From JBPOJN01 sp052033505 (lineage in GTDB: Bacteria > UBA10199 > JACPAL01 > GCA-016699445): 47,480 nucleotides of DNA. The notes below the pieces were generated by a model that saw only the letters and a program-made list of their open reading frames with translations, did not search any database and was not told where the DNA came from. The position numbers and the translations under genes were made by a program. Positions within the stretch are counted from its first letter, which is position 1. Each line of letters starts with the position of its first letter. Positions 17,439-25,844 of the stretch are shown here, piece by piece. The stretch lies in NCBI GenBank assembly GCA_052033505.1, contig JBPOJN010000045.1:1-47480 (forward strand), in the 5' to 3' direction.

Positions 17439-17884
17439 GCGTCGTCTCCATCGTCATTTGCATGGTACTGGGCCGGCGGCGTTTTTTGATCCAAGTATCC
17501 CTGCAGCACGTAGGCGGCGGCCATGTGGTTGATGACGTCTTTTCTTTTTTCGCGCGAGAGATCGGCTTCCAGGAGCGTCCTCTCGGCCGCGACCGTCGAG
17601 AGCCTCTCATCGAGCAGCGAAATCGGAGTTTGTGGAAATTTCGAAGACAGAGCGTCGGTGAACTTGCGCACGAACTTCACTTGAGAGCCTTCACTGCCAT
17701 CCATATTCAACGGGAGTCCGACGATAATTTCCGAAACTTCGTATTCGGACATCAGAGCTTTAAGCTCCGCCCATTCCCCCGACCCGCGGCGGATTGTTTT
17801 GATGGCCTGGGCGATCATGCCCAAGGGATCGCTCACGGCCACGCCGATGGTTTTCGTCCCCACGTCTAAACAGAGAATGCGCAT
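17435..17884 (-). CDS. ruvX: putative pre-16S rRNA nuclease / Holliday junction resolvase YqgF
   Basis: This YqgF/RuvX RNase-H-fold protein has 149 residues from the ATG at 17884; an upstream ATG at 17950 exists, but family members begin with MRILxLDxG as here. LCLDVGTKTIGVAVSD carries the first acidic residue, IIVGLPLNMDGSEG the middle motif, and LLDERLSTVAAE the next acidic pair. In E. coli YqgF trims the 5' end of pre-16S rRNA. It is the upstream partner of mltG and divergent from the acylphosphatase gene. Confidence 0.92.
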   Translation of the reverse strand: MRILCLDVGTKTIGVAVSDPLGMIAQAIKTIRRGSGEWAELKALMSEYEVSEIIVGLPLNMDGSEGSQVKFVRKFTDALSSKFPQTPISLLDERLSTVAAERTLLEADLSREKRKDVINHMAAAYVLQGYLDQKTPPAQYHANDDGDDA

Positions 17885-17948
17885 AGAGATATCCCGACTA
17901 ATATGATTCGCTTGATCTGTAAACCTTACGGCGGATAAGACGCGCCCC

Positions 17949-18242
17949 ATGAGTTTTTTACGCGCTCACCTCATTATCTCAGGAAGGGTCCAAGGCGTCT
18001 GCTTTCGCGCGTGCGCGCAAGAAGAAGCGATAGGTTTGGGACTCAAAGGCTGGGTCAGAAATTTAGCGACGGGACAGGTCGAAGGGGTTTTCGAAGCCCC
18101 GGAAACCGAACAGGCCTCGATCGAGCGCATGATCGCCTGGTGCCACCAAGGCCCTTCCGATGCGCGCGTATCTTCCGTAAAGATCGATTGGGAAAAAAGC
18201 GAAACTCCCTTTCCGGATTTCAAGATTCTTAAAATTTTCTAA
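17949..18242 (+). CDS. acyP: acylphosphatase
   Basis: This 97-residue protein hydrolyses acyl phosphates. The signature GRVQGVCFRACAQEEA at about 12-27 includes the phosphate-binding Arg, and GWVRNLATGQVEG at about 34-46 includes the catalytic Asn. The C-terminus DFKILKIF is the usual final strand. It starts 64 bp from the divergent ruvX start and precedes the PPIC lipoprotein, which has its own promoter. Confidence 0.93.
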   Translation: MSFLRAHLIISGRVQGVCFRACAQEEAIGLGLKGWVRNLATGQVEGVFEAPETEQASIERMIAWCHQGPSDARVSSVKIDWEKSETPFPDFKILKIF

Positions 18243-18253
18243 CCAAGAAGCAG

Positions 18254-18281
18254 TTGACATCGTTCAGTCTCGCTCTATCAT
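18254..18281 (+). promoter_or_regulatory. sigma-70-type promoter for the PPIC lipoprotein gene
   Basis: A perfect -35 TTGACA at 18254-18259 and a -10 TATCAT (5 of 6) at 18276-18281 are separated by 16 bp. They lie 30 bp before the ATG at 18312, which has AGGGG as ribosome binding site. Confidence 0.6.
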
Positions 18282-18311
18282 GGCGCGAATTTTTCAACGA
18301 AAGGGGTTTCC

Positions 18312-19298
18312 ATGTCATCTTCCTCGCGACGCATCGTCTTAGGGGGTTCCGCAGCCGCAATGATCGCCATCTTTATCTCCGTCGTTTCCTGCGGAAAATC
18401 CGGCGAAGGCTTGGTCCGCGTAGGCCGCTCGACGATCACCGATCAAGATCTGGATACCTTGGGCCGCGTGAATCAACGCCTGAAACCCCGTCTCGCGACG
18501 CCGCAAGGCCGTCAGAAAGTCCTCGAAAATTACATCGAACAGGAAATCCTCTACCAAGAAGCCGTAAACCGCGGACTGAACCGCTCGAAGGATTTGAAGG
18601 AAAAAATCGCCCTCTACGAAAAAATCTTCGTCGCCCAGGCCCTCTTGGACCAAGAGCTCGAGAAGAAGGCGAAAGATTATTATGACGCAAATAAAAACGA
18701 ATTCGAGAGAGTCAAGATCGCGCACATCTTGATCAAGGCCGCGAATACCGACGCCGCGAAGCCGGACCCGAAAAAACCCGGAGCGCCGGCCAAGCCCGCC
18801 CCGACGGTCAAGCGCAGCGAAGCCGAGGCCTTGAAACTCGCCACGGCCGCCCGCGACCGCATCGCGAAGGGCGAGGACTTCGGCAAAGTCGCCAAAGAAG
18901 TCTCCGAGGACGACCGCACCAAGGCCACGATGGGCGATTTGGGTTACGTCAGCTTGAAAGACAAACGCCTCGAGCGCTGGGGCTGGACACCTTTGGCTGA
19001 AAAAACGATCGCCTTGAAGGCCGGAGAACTTTCCGAACCCATCCAGACCAAGGATGGTTTCCATATCGTGAAGGTCATCGAAGAGAAAAAAGCACAATCC
19101 TACGAAGAAGCTGAATCCGGCATCAAGTTCCGCCTCCAAGTCGACCTTCGCACGCAGCTGCTCGAAGAATTGAAGAAGAAATACAAGGTCGAGCACCTGA
19201 CCGCGCAAAAAGCCGAAACCCCTCACGCAGCGACGCCCACGGAGACGGCCCCTTCGTCGTCCTCCGAGACGGCTCCTACGGCGCCCGCGGTAGAGTAA
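18312..19298 (+). CDS. second PPIC-type peptidyl-prolyl isomerase, lipoprotein
   Basis: The 328-residue protein has a hydrophobic N-terminus ending in the lipobox VVSC (Cys27). A SurA-N-like helical region runs to about 130; the parvulin domain follows with VKIAHILIKA, FGKVAKEVSED, GDLGYVSL and TKDGFHIVKVIEEK. A Pro/Ala/Lys-rich loop (about 152-170) interrupts the start of the parvulin domain, and the last 35 residues are a Thr/Ser/Ala/Pro tail. It probably serves as an envelope foldase alongside the pair at 4499-6117. The 3' end overlaps the convergent DUF192 gene by 23 bp. Confidence 0.88.
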   Translation: MSSSSRRIVLGGSAAAMIAIFISVVSCGKSGEGLVRVGRSTITDQDLDTLGRVNQRLKPRLATPQGRQKVLENYIEQEILYQEAVNRGLNRSKDLKEKIALYEKIFVAQALLDQELEKKAKDYYDANKNEFERVKIAHILIKAANTDAAKPDPKKPGAPAKPAPTVKRSEAEALKLATAARDRIAKGEDFGKVAKEVSEDDRTKATMGDLGYVSLKDKRLERWGWTPLAEKTIALKAGELSEPIQTKDGFHIVKVIEEKKAQSYEEAESGIKFRLQVDLRTQLLEELKKKYKVEHLTAQKAETPHAATPTETAPSSSSETAPTAPAVE

Positions 19299-19737
19299 TC
19301 ACGTTCCCGATACCGACTTCGTGCCGCTCTGAAAATCCGCCGGGCACTTCGAGAACCGACGTGTAGGTTGCGTTCGGCACCAAGAGAGTCTCATCGAAGG
19401 GGGCCGTGTTTTCGATCATGGCGACGATTTTACTGCTACGGATAAATAGAAGATCGAGCGGAATCGGTGTGTCCTTCATCCAAAAAGCCCCCTGTGTCTC
19501 CTCCGGAAAAAGAAAAAGCATGCCGTGATTCTCGGGTAGCAACGGCCGGTGCATGAGTCCGAGCGCTCGCTCGATGAGAGTATCGGCGATCTCGACGGAC
19601 ACGGAAATTTTCGAGGAGGGCGTGGTAATAACGACGCTTTCGGAGGTGCAGCCCACTAGGGCCGCGAGAGTCACTAAGACTCCGAAGCAAACGAGGAAAC
19701 TATTCGACCGGCGCAGGAGAGACGGCGGCGTTGGCAT
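19276..19737 (-). CDS. DUF192 family lipoprotein
   Basis: This 153-residue protein has a signal peptide ending in lipobox LVGC (Cys30). The DUF192 fold is recognised from VEIADTLIERALGLMHRPLLP, GMLFLFPEE, FWMKDTPIPLDLLFI and VLEVPGG. The function of DUF192 is not established. The start at 19737 lies 38 bp inside the 3' end of gyrA, so it is likely cotranscribed with gyrA by readthrough and coupled translation. Its 3' end overlaps the convergent PPIC lipoprotein gene. Confidence 0.9.
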   Translation of the reverse strand: MPTPPSLLRRSNSFLVCFGVLVTLAALVGCTSESVVITTPSSKISVSVEIADTLIERALGLMHRPLLPENHGMLFLFPEETQGAFWMKDTPIPLDLLFIRSSKIVAMIENTAPFDETLLVPNATYTSVLEVPGGFSERHEVGIGNVITLPRAP

Positions 19738-22165
19738 CTTCTTCCTTTTCGGCGAGCTTCGCGAACGCGACGACTTTTTCTTTGTCTTCCAGGTGGATCA
19801 GACGCACGCCCTGGGTATTGCGGCCCATGGTCGAGATTTCTTTGACCTTCATGCGGATGATCTTGCCCTGGTTTGTGATGAGCATGACGTCATCGTCGTC
19901 CGTCACCTGCTTCACGCCGACCACCGATCCGTTGCGGTCGTTGGTCTTGACCGTAATGATCCCACTGCCTCCGCGCGACTGCAGGCGGTATTCATCGATG
20001 TCGGTGCGTTTGCCGTAGCCGTTTTCGGTGACGGTCAAGACGGTAAATTTTTCCTTCAAAACTTCCATGCTGACGAGAGCGTCGCCTTCCTCCAAACGCA
20101 CACCGATGACGCCGGTGGCTTGGCGCCCCATGGCGCGGACGTCGCCTTCCGTAAATCGGATGGCCTGGCCATTTTTCGTCGAGAGCAAGACTTCCTGCTG
20201 CCCGTCGGTCAGAGATACTTCGATCAATTCATCGCCTTCTTCCACGGTGATCGCGATGATGCCTCCGGCGCGCGGATTGCCGTACGCCGAAAGGTCGGTT
20301 TTCTTGACCACGCCCTTCTTGGTCGCGAAGACGATGTTGCGGCCCTCGGTGAACTCCTTCACCGACAGGACCGCTGCGATCCTCTCGTCTGAGGTCATTT
20401 GGGCCAAGTTCGTGATCGATTTACCCTTCGCGGTGCGCCCGGCTTGCGGGATGTCGTAGACTTTCAGCCAGTGCACTTTTCCGTTGCTTGAGAAAATCAG
20501 GACGTAGCTGTGAGTGGACGCGATGAAGAGGTTGTCGACGAAATCCTCTTCCGCAGTCGACATACCGGTCTTCCCGTGCCCGCCGCGGCGCTGCGCGCGG
20601 TAGATGCTGATGGGATTGCGCTTTATGAAACCGCCGTGCGTGATCGTGACGACCATGTCTTCTTCGACGATCAAGTCTTCGATGGATAATTCCTGCGTTT
20701 CGGCCTGGATTTCGGTGCGGCGCGCGTCGCCGAAATTTTCGCGGATCTCGATCAATTCGTTTTCGATGATTTTCAGGACCAGCTTCTCGTCGTTTAAGAT
20801 CGCGGTCAGTCTTTTGATCGTGTCCATGACTTCGGTGTATTCCGCGATGATCTTATCGCGCTCGAGTCCGGTCAAACGCTGCAGACGCATATCCAAGATC
20901 GCCTGGGATTGAAGATCCGAAAGCTCGTAATTCTTCATCAAGCCGTCTTTGGCCTCTTGAGGCGTTTTCGAAGCACGGATGAGTGAAATGACTTCGTCCA
21001 AGTGATCCAGGGCGATCTTCAGGCCTTCGAGGATATGAGCCCGCTCTTGGGCTTTGCGCAATTCATAGGCCGTCTTGCGCGTGATGACTTCTTTGCGGTG
21101 CTCTAGGAAGTATTCCAGCACTTCCTTGATCGACATCGTGCGCGGTTGGCCTCCGACGATGGCAAGCATGATGACGCCGAAGGTCATCTGCATCTGCGTA
21201 TGTTTGTAGAGCTGGTTTAAGATCACGCCGGCGACGGTGCCTTTTTTCAATTCAACCACGATGCGCATACCGTCTTTATCCGACTCGTCGCGCACGTCAC
21301 TGATGCCTTCGACGCGTCCGTCGCGCACGAGCTCGGCGATTTTTTCGATCAGTCGCGCCTTATTGACCTGGTACGGGATCTCCGTGATGACGATACTCTC
21401 GCGATCGCCACGGGCCATGGGCTCGATGACGGCGCGGGCGCGCATTTGGATCGTGCCTTTTCCGGTCGTGTAGGCGTCACGGATGCCTGCTCTGCCATAG
21501 ATGAAGCCGCCCGTGGGAAAATCAGGACCGGGGATGATCTTGATCAAGTCCAGCAACGAAATTTCTGGGTTTTGGATCAACGCGACCAAGGCGTTACAGA
21601 CTTCCGTGAGGTTATGCGGCGGGATTTTCGTCGTCATGCCGACGGCGATGCCGTCCGAACCGTTGATGAGAAGGTTTGGGGTCTTGGCCGGCAAAACCAC
21701 TGGCTCCTCGGCCGAACCGTCGAAGTTCGGTGAAAAATTGACGGTTTCCTTGTCGATGTCCGCGAGCAATTCCTCGGCGATCTTGTGCAGCTTCGCCTCC
21801 GTATAACGGTAAGCGGCCGGCGGATCGCCGTCCACGGAGCCGAAGTTACCTTGCCCGTTGATCAGGGGGTAACGCATGTTCCAGTCCTGCGCCATGCGGA
21901 CCAAGGCGTCGTAGACCGCCACGTCGCCGTGGGGATGGTATTTCTTCAAAACTTCACCGACGACGCCGGCGCACTTCGAGAATTTCTTATTGGACAGCAG
22001 CCCTTCACGGAGCATCGCGTACAGGATGCGGCGGTGGACGGGTTTCAGGCCGTCGCGCACATCGGGGATGGCGCGACCGATGATGACGCTCATCGCGTAA
22101 TCCAGGTAGCTCGCCTTCATTTCATCTTCGATATTGACGGAAATGAGCTCTGCCGATTTGGCCAT
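19700..22165 (-). CDS. gyrA: DNA gyrase subunit A
   Basis: GyrA cuts and rejoins DNA in the GyrA2B2 supercoiling complex. The 821-residue protein has the winged-helix/tower core with VHRRILYAM near 43, catalytic Tyr121 in AAYRYTE, and the C-terminal beta-pinwheel with GyrA-box QRRGGHG near 537, which marks it as gyrase rather than topoisomerase IV. The quinolone-determining loop reads HPHGDVAVYD: residue 82, equivalent to E. coli Ser83, is Val, while the Asp87 equivalent is kept. The upstream AAAGG gives a good ribosome binding site. gyrB is not in the window. Confidence 0.97.
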   Translation of the reverse strand: MAKSAELISVNIEDEMKASYLDYAMSVIIGRAIPDVRDGLKPVHRRILYAMLREGLLSNKKFSKCAGVVGEVLKKYHPHGDVAVYDALVRMAQDWNMRYPLINGQGNFGSVDGDPPAAYRYTEAKLHKIAEELLADIDKETVNFSPNFDGSAEEPVVLPAKTPNLLINGSDGIAVGMTTKIPPHNLTEVCNALVALIQNPEISLLDLIKIIPGPDFPTGGFIYGRAGIRDAYTTGKGTIQMRARAVIEPMARGDRESIVITEIPYQVNKARLIEKIAELVRDGRVEGISDVRDESDKDGMRIVVELKKGTVAGVILNQLYKHTQMQMTFGVIMLAIVGGQPRTMSIKEVLEYFLEHRKEVITRKTAYELRKAQERAHILEGLKIALDHLDEVISLIRASKTPQEAKDGLMKNYELSDLQSQAILDMRLQRLTGLERDKIIAEYTEVMDTIKRLTAILNDEKLVLKIIENELIEIRENFGDARRTEIQAETQELSIEDLIVEEDMVVTITHGGFIKRNPISIYRAQRRGGHGKTGMSTAEEDFVDNLFIASTHSYVLIFSSNGKVHWLKVYDIPQAGRTAKGKSITNLAQMTSDERIAAVLSVKEFTEGRNIVFATKKGVVKKTDLSAYGNPRAGGIIAITVEEGDELIEVSLTDGQQEVLLSTKNGQAIRFTEGDVRAMGRQATGVIGVRLEEGDALVSMEVLKEKFTVLTVTENGYGKRTDIDEYRLQSRGGSGIITVKTNDRNGSVVGVKQVTDDDDVMLITNQGKIIRMKVKEISTMGRNTQGVRLIHLEDKEKVVAFAKLAEKEEDANAAVSPAPVE

Positions 22166-22274
22166 AAATCCCTTTGTAAAAGAGTTGTTTTTCTGGGGGA
22201 TTAGGCCCGAAAAGTCAATTCAAACTCCGCTTAAAATCGAGTCTTTTCCGCGCCGTTTTCCGCCCCCACTTTGC

Positions 22275-22326
22275 TTGACAAGATTCAAAAACCCGATGTA
22301 GGACCCGCGCACCTTAAAGGAGGTGA
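22275..22326 (+). promoter_or_regulatory. promoter -35 and full-length Shine-Dalgarno of the Lys/Glu-rich gene
   Basis: TTGACA at 22275-22280 is a perfect -35; the -10 (around GATGTA/TGTAGG) is poor. At 22316-22326 AAAGGAGGTGA pairs with 11 consecutive bases of the usual 16S rRNA 3' tail, 6 nt before the ATG. Such an extended match usually marks strongly translated genes. Confidence 0.55.
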
Positions 22327-22332
22327 AACCCT

Positions 22333-22536
22333 ATGAAGACAGCTCTTATTTTAGCGGCTCTTCTCGTCTCTGGCGTCTCTTTCGCCAACGAGCCCGCCGC
22401 CGCAGAAGGAACGCACGTGGCCACTGCCGAAGTGAAGAAGGAAGAAGTGAAGGCGGCCCCGGAAGCGAAGAAGGAAGAGGCCAAGAAGGAAGAGGCCAAA
22501 GCCGAAAAAGCTCCCGAAGCTCCGAAAGCGCACTAG
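22333..22536 (+). CDS. small secreted Lys/Glu/Ala-rich protein
   Basis: The 67-residue precursor has a signal peptide (MKTALILAALLVSGVSFA) cleaved after SFA, leaving about 49 residues composed almost only of Ala, Lys, Glu, Pro and Val, with KKEEAKKEEAKAEK repeats. It resembles histone-H1-like or periplasmic low-complexity polypeptides and is probably unfolded. It has a dedicated promoter-like -35, an extended Shine-Dalgarno sequence and a strong terminator right after it, so it is a monocistronic gene that looks built for high expression. Function unknown. Confidence 0.75.
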   Translation: MKTALILAALLVSGVSFANEPAAAEGTHVATAEVKKEEVKAAPEAKKEEAKKEEAKAEKAPEAPKAH

Positions 22537-22555
22537 TTTTGGGGAAATAGTTTTC

Positions 22556-22602
22556 AAAACCTCCCTGCGGCGTTACAACGCCCGGGGAGGTTTTTCTTTT
22601 TT
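22556..22602 (+). terminator. rho-independent terminator overlapping the gshB leader
   Basis: An outer stem AAAACCTCCC/GGGAGGTTTT (22556-22565 with 22585-22594) encloses an inner stem GGCGTT/AACGCC (22569-22574 with 22577-22582). A T-rich tail runs to 22602. The gshB ATG follows at once, and GGAGG in the 3' arm (22586-22590) is the only Shine-Dalgarno candidate for gshB. Confidence 0.85.
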
Positions 22603-23583
22603 ATGGCCGATAGAAGTCTGCGCAGTCCTCAACGCCTGCGCGGTTTGTTTCTCTTAGACCCTTTTCAAGATCTGCTAGGTCGGCCCTATGACCTCCGGCG
22701 GGACAGCTCCCATCTTTTAAGCCTCGAACTCCAAAACCACGGACACGAAATCCACATCGCCGCGCCTCACGATCTTTCGGCGCGGAAGGAAAAACTGTTC
22801 ATCGCGGCCCGCCGTGCCTCGGTATGGCCCCAGGCGCCCTACTTCTCAGTACTCGAACAAAAAGACCGCGAAGCCTCTTATTTCGATTTCATCTGGATGC
22901 GGAAAGATCCACCTTTCGACTCCGACTATCTTTTCGCGACCCAGCTCCTGTCGCTCGCCCCGAAAAGCGTACGCGTCTTAAACGCGCCTCAAGCCCTGCG
23001 CGACGGCAATGAAAAGCTTCTGATTTTGAATTTCCCCCACTGGATCCCTCCAACCTTGGTGAGTGCCTGCCCCGATGCTATCGAAGACTTCTCGAAAAAT
23101 TGGCGCGACGGGGCAGTTTTAAAGCCGCTGGAAGGCCACGCGGGGCGGGGCATCTTGTTTTTGAATTCCAAAACAAAAAAAACGGCCCTGATCCAGGCCA
23201 CGCGGCGCGGCACTAAAACGGTCATGGTCCAAAAATACCTGCCGAGAGTTTCTTCCGGCGAGAAAAGAATCTTTGTCGTGGATGGGGAACCCTTAGGCGC
23301 CCTGCTTAAAATTCCTGCGGCGCGTCGGAAAATCGCCAATCCCGACTTGGGAGCGAAAATTACCGCGACGGGACTCACCGCTTCGGAAAAAAAGATGGCC
23401 CGTGAAGTCGGGCTTTTTTTGAAAAAGCGCGGCGTGTTTTTCGCGGGCCTGGATACCATCAGCGGGTTTTTGACCGAGATCAACGTCACCAGCCCTGGGC
23501 TTTTATGGGAATGGAACGACGCCGACGGAATTTCGCACGAAAAGACCGTCATCGATCGCTTTGAATCCTGGATTCGGAGGTAG
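22603..23583 (+). CDS. gshB: glutathione synthetase
   Basis: GshB joins gamma-glutamylcysteine and glycine using ATP. The 326-residue ATP-grasp protein tracks E. coli GshB: FIWMRKDPPFDSDYLFAT near 95, LNAPQALRDGNEKLLI near 128, VLKPLEGHAGRGI near 172, QKYLPRVSSGEKRIFVVDGEP near 210, FFAGLDTI near 283 and LTEINVTSPG near 293. No gshA is visible here. The ATG directly follows a terminator whose 3' arm contains the likely ribosome binding site. A secreted nuclease-like gene follows after 2 bp. Confidence 0.92.
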   Translation: MADRSLRSPQRLRGLFLLDPFQDLLGRPYDLRRDSSHLLSLELQNHGHEIHIAAPHDLSARKEKLFIAARRASVWPQAPYFSVLEQKDREASYFDFIWMRKDPPFDSDYLFATQLLSLAPKSVRVLNAPQALRDGNEKLLILNFPHWIPPTLVSACPDAIEDFSKNWRDGAVLKPLEGHAGRGILFLNSKTKKTALIQATRRGTKTVMVQKYLPRVSSGEKRIFVVDGEPLGALLKIPAARRKIANPDLGAKITATGLTASEKKMAREVGLFLKKRGVFFAGLDTISGFLTEINVTSPGLLWEWNDADGISHEKTVIDRFESWIRR

Positions 23584-23585
23584 AC

Positions 23586-24953
23586 ATGAAGTTTTCGAAA
23601 ATCACCCTGCTATTTTGCCTGCTCGTCTACCTCTCCGGCGGCACGGCGCACGCCTGGAACCTGGACGACCACCGGGCCTTGGGCAAAGGCGCCCTTGAGA
23701 AAGTCGCTCAAGATTGGGGGCTCGACCAACCTTGCGACGTGCATTCATTGGACGACTTCCTCCAGAAAGCCGCCGCGCTGAGACCCACCGCCGCACGCGA
23801 ATTCCCGGAACTCGCGACGTTCGCTTCGTTCGAAAACCGTTCCCAATTCGCGAACTATCTCCGGATCAATCCCAAGATCGACATCGGCACGTTCGAATCC
23901 CTGCGCCATCCTGACGTCCTGCTGGCCAGCCGTACGACGATTACGCCCCTGGAAATCATTTCCTATTACGACACCGATCCCGACGACGGACGCGATCAGG
24001 ACATTTTCTTCAAAGACGCTTCCGAACGATTAATACCTGCCTACAAAGACCAAAAATGGTTCGGCGGCGTAACGGGACCGAATTCCCAGGCGTTCCGCCA
24101 CATGGAAAAACCCGCGTTCCAGCTCTTTCAATGGAAGGCCACAGCCGGATTTCCTTTCCGGTCTTTAGGCGAGGCCACGCGGCGCGCAGCGATTTATTTC
24201 AAGCTCTCGCAGCTCGCATTTTCACTCTCCGAAGATTACTGGGGCTGGCGCTTCCTGGCGGGCGGCCTTCATTACATCCAAGACTTGCATCAACCCTACC
24301 ACTCCGGCCAAGTCACGCCGGCGATCCTAAAAAAAGGCGCACGGGCGCTGAAAAACTGGGGTTGGAAACAAAAAGGCTTCATCGACACCTTCGCGCACAT
24401 CGTCGCAAACGATCACCGCTTCTTCGAAGCCTACGTGAATCATCCCGGAGACTCCGCACCCTTGAAACAAAAGGCCTTGGCCGCCGTCGAAGGGAAGGAT
24501 TTCGAGGAAATTTCAGATATCCAGGAACTGGCTCGACGAGCACGCGACGAAAGCAACCGAACCTTTCCGGATCTTTCGACAAGCGTCGCCGCGATCATCG
24601 ATCCGATTTTTGAGGGCCCAAAAGAGTTTTATTCTGATGGAGACAACCCCGTACTTCAAAAAGCCGCCATCGGACTCACTCCAAGCTTGGGGCATATTTA
24701 CCAAGAAGAAGTGTTACTACACCCAAGCCAGACAAAACCCGACCACCGTGCCGTTGATTTTCTAAAAAAAGACGCGCCTGATTTCCCAAAAAACAACCAA
24801 CACCTCTTCCAAATCGTCGAAGACCGCTTCCGCGCCGCGGGCAAAGCGACACGGAGTTACGTGCACGCGGAAATTACGGAAAAAGATAAAAAGAGATCTT
24901 CGGCGGACATTCTGAAGGAACTGGACACTCTTCTGGCTCCGGAAGCCCGCTAG
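23586..24953 (+). CDS. secreted zinc-dependent S1/P1-nuclease / phospholipase-C-like protein
   Basis: A signal peptide is cleaved after AHA, leaving Trp24 as mature N-terminus followed by NLDDH. Zinc-dependent phospholipases C and S1/P1 nucleases use an N-terminal Trp as a zinc ligand and a H-x-x-x-D-x-x-x-H pattern, seen here as LHYIQDLHQPYHSG near residue 230. At 455 residues it is longer than classical PlcA-type enzymes (about 250-300), with a large extra C-terminal region beyond about 330. Substrate (nucleic acid or phospholipid) cannot be decided by eye. It lies 2 bp after gshB and its stop overlaps the convergent nadC stop. Confidence 0.75.
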   Translation: MKFSKITLLFCLLVYLSGGTAHAWNLDDHRALGKGALEKVAQDWGLDQPCDVHSLDDFLQKAAALRPTAAREFPELATFASFENRSQFANYLRINPKIDIGTFESLRHPDVLLASRTTITPLEIISYYDTDPDDGRDQDIFFKDASERLIPAYKDQKWFGGVTGPNSQAFRHMEKPAFQLFQWKATAGFPFRSLGEATRRAAIYFKLSQLAFSLSEDYWGWRFLAGGLHYIQDLHQPYHSGQVTPAILKKGARALKNWGWKQKGFIDTFAHIVANDHRFFEAYVNHPGDSAPLKQKALAAVEGKDFEEISDIQELARRARDESNRTFPDLSTSVAAIIDPIFEGPKEFYSDGDNPVLQKAAIGLTPSLGHIYQEEVLLHPSQTKPDHRAVDFLKKDAPDFPKNNQHLFQIVEDRFRAAGKATRSYVHAEITEKDKKRSSADILKELDTLLAPEAR

Positions 24954-25786
24954 GAAATCTCGAGAGAAATATCCGCCGCCTTTGCGGAATGGGTGATGGT
25001 ACCCACTGAAATGAAGTCCACGCCTGTTTCCGCATAAGAAAGGACGTTTTCCCGTCGAATCCCCCCGGAAGCTTCTATTTTCACGCGGCCCGCAACTTGC
25101 TTTACGGCCTTCGCGAGATTTTCGACCGAGAAATTATCCATCAGCACGATGTCCGCACCGCCGGCGACCGCTTCTTCAACCTGATCCAGCCTCGTAACTT
25201 CGATTTCAATCAAAGCTTCCAAGTCTTTTTGCGTTCGATGGTTTTTCGCGCGATTCAGTGCTTCGGCGATCGAAGCTCCCATGAGGTGATTGTCTTTAAT
25301 GAGATAACGGTCATAGAGACCAATGCGGTGGTTCTTGCCGCCGCCGTCACGAACAGCTTTTTTTTCAAGCATGCGGAATCCCGGCAACGTCTTACGCGTA
25401 TCTAAAATCTTCGCATTCGTCCCCCGTACCGCCTCAACGAAGTTAGCAGTCAACGTCGCCACCCCGGAAAGATGCTGCAAAAAATTCAAGGCCGTGCGCT
25501 CCGCGCGGAGCAAACTTTTGAAACGCCCGGAAACCGTCGCAATTTCGGTGCCTTTCGACACGCGCGCCCCGTCTTGTTCATGGGCTTTCCAGGCCAAATG
25601 ATGATCGACCGTATCGAACACGCGCCTGGCGATCTCGAGGCCGGACACGACGCACTCTTCTTTGGCCAGCAAAACGCCGGTTTTCTTGATCTCTTCGCCG
25701 TCAAACAACGCGTCGGAAGTGATGTCTCCGCGGCCAATATCTTCCTGCAGAGCCAATTCGATGAGGACTTGAACGGGATCAGGCAT
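24950..25786 (-). CDS. nadC: nicotinate-nucleotide pyrophosphorylase (quinolinate phosphoribosyltransferase)
   Basis: NadC converts quinolinate and PRPP to nicotinate mononucleotide in de novo NAD synthesis. The 278 residues include EDIGRGDITSDALF at about 15-28, RTALNFLQHLSGVAT near 95-109, DTRKTLPGFR near 130, GGGKNHRIGLYD near 147, IEIEVTRLDQVEEA near 194 and IEASGGI near 242. A GGAAAG ribosome binding site precedes the ATG. The IS1-like element begins 43 bp upstream, so it may have displaced part of the native promoter. Confidence 0.95.
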   Translation of the reverse strand: MPDPVQVLIELALQEDIGRGDITSDALFDGEEIKKTGVLLAKEECVVSGLEIARRVFDTVDHHLAWKAHEQDGARVSKGTEIATVSGRFKSLLRAERTALNFLQHLSGVATLTANFVEAVRGTNAKILDTRKTLPGFRMLEKKAVRDGGGKNHRIGLYDRYLIKDNHLMGASIAEALNRAKNHRTQKDLEALIEIEVTRLDQVEEAVAGGADIVLMDNFSVENLAKAVKQVAGRVKIEASGGIRRENVLSYAETGVDFISVGTITHSAKAADISLEIS

Positions 25787-25821
25787 ATTTATCGCTTTCC
25801 ATTATTTGATAGTTATTGCTA

Positions 25822-25829
25822 GATTTTTC
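25822..25829 (+). repeat. 8-bp target-site duplication, left copy
   Basis: GATTTTTC directly precedes the left end of the element and recurs directly after the right end at 28076-28083. Eight-base duplications are typical of IS1-family insertion (8-9 bp). Confidence 0.88.
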
Positions 25830-25844
25830 GGTAGTGGGTCAGTT

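Noticed and set aside
19553..20392. 279-codon plus-strand open frame across the DUF192 gene and gyrA
   Set aside because: It is antisense to conserved genes, without motifs or a ribosome binding site.
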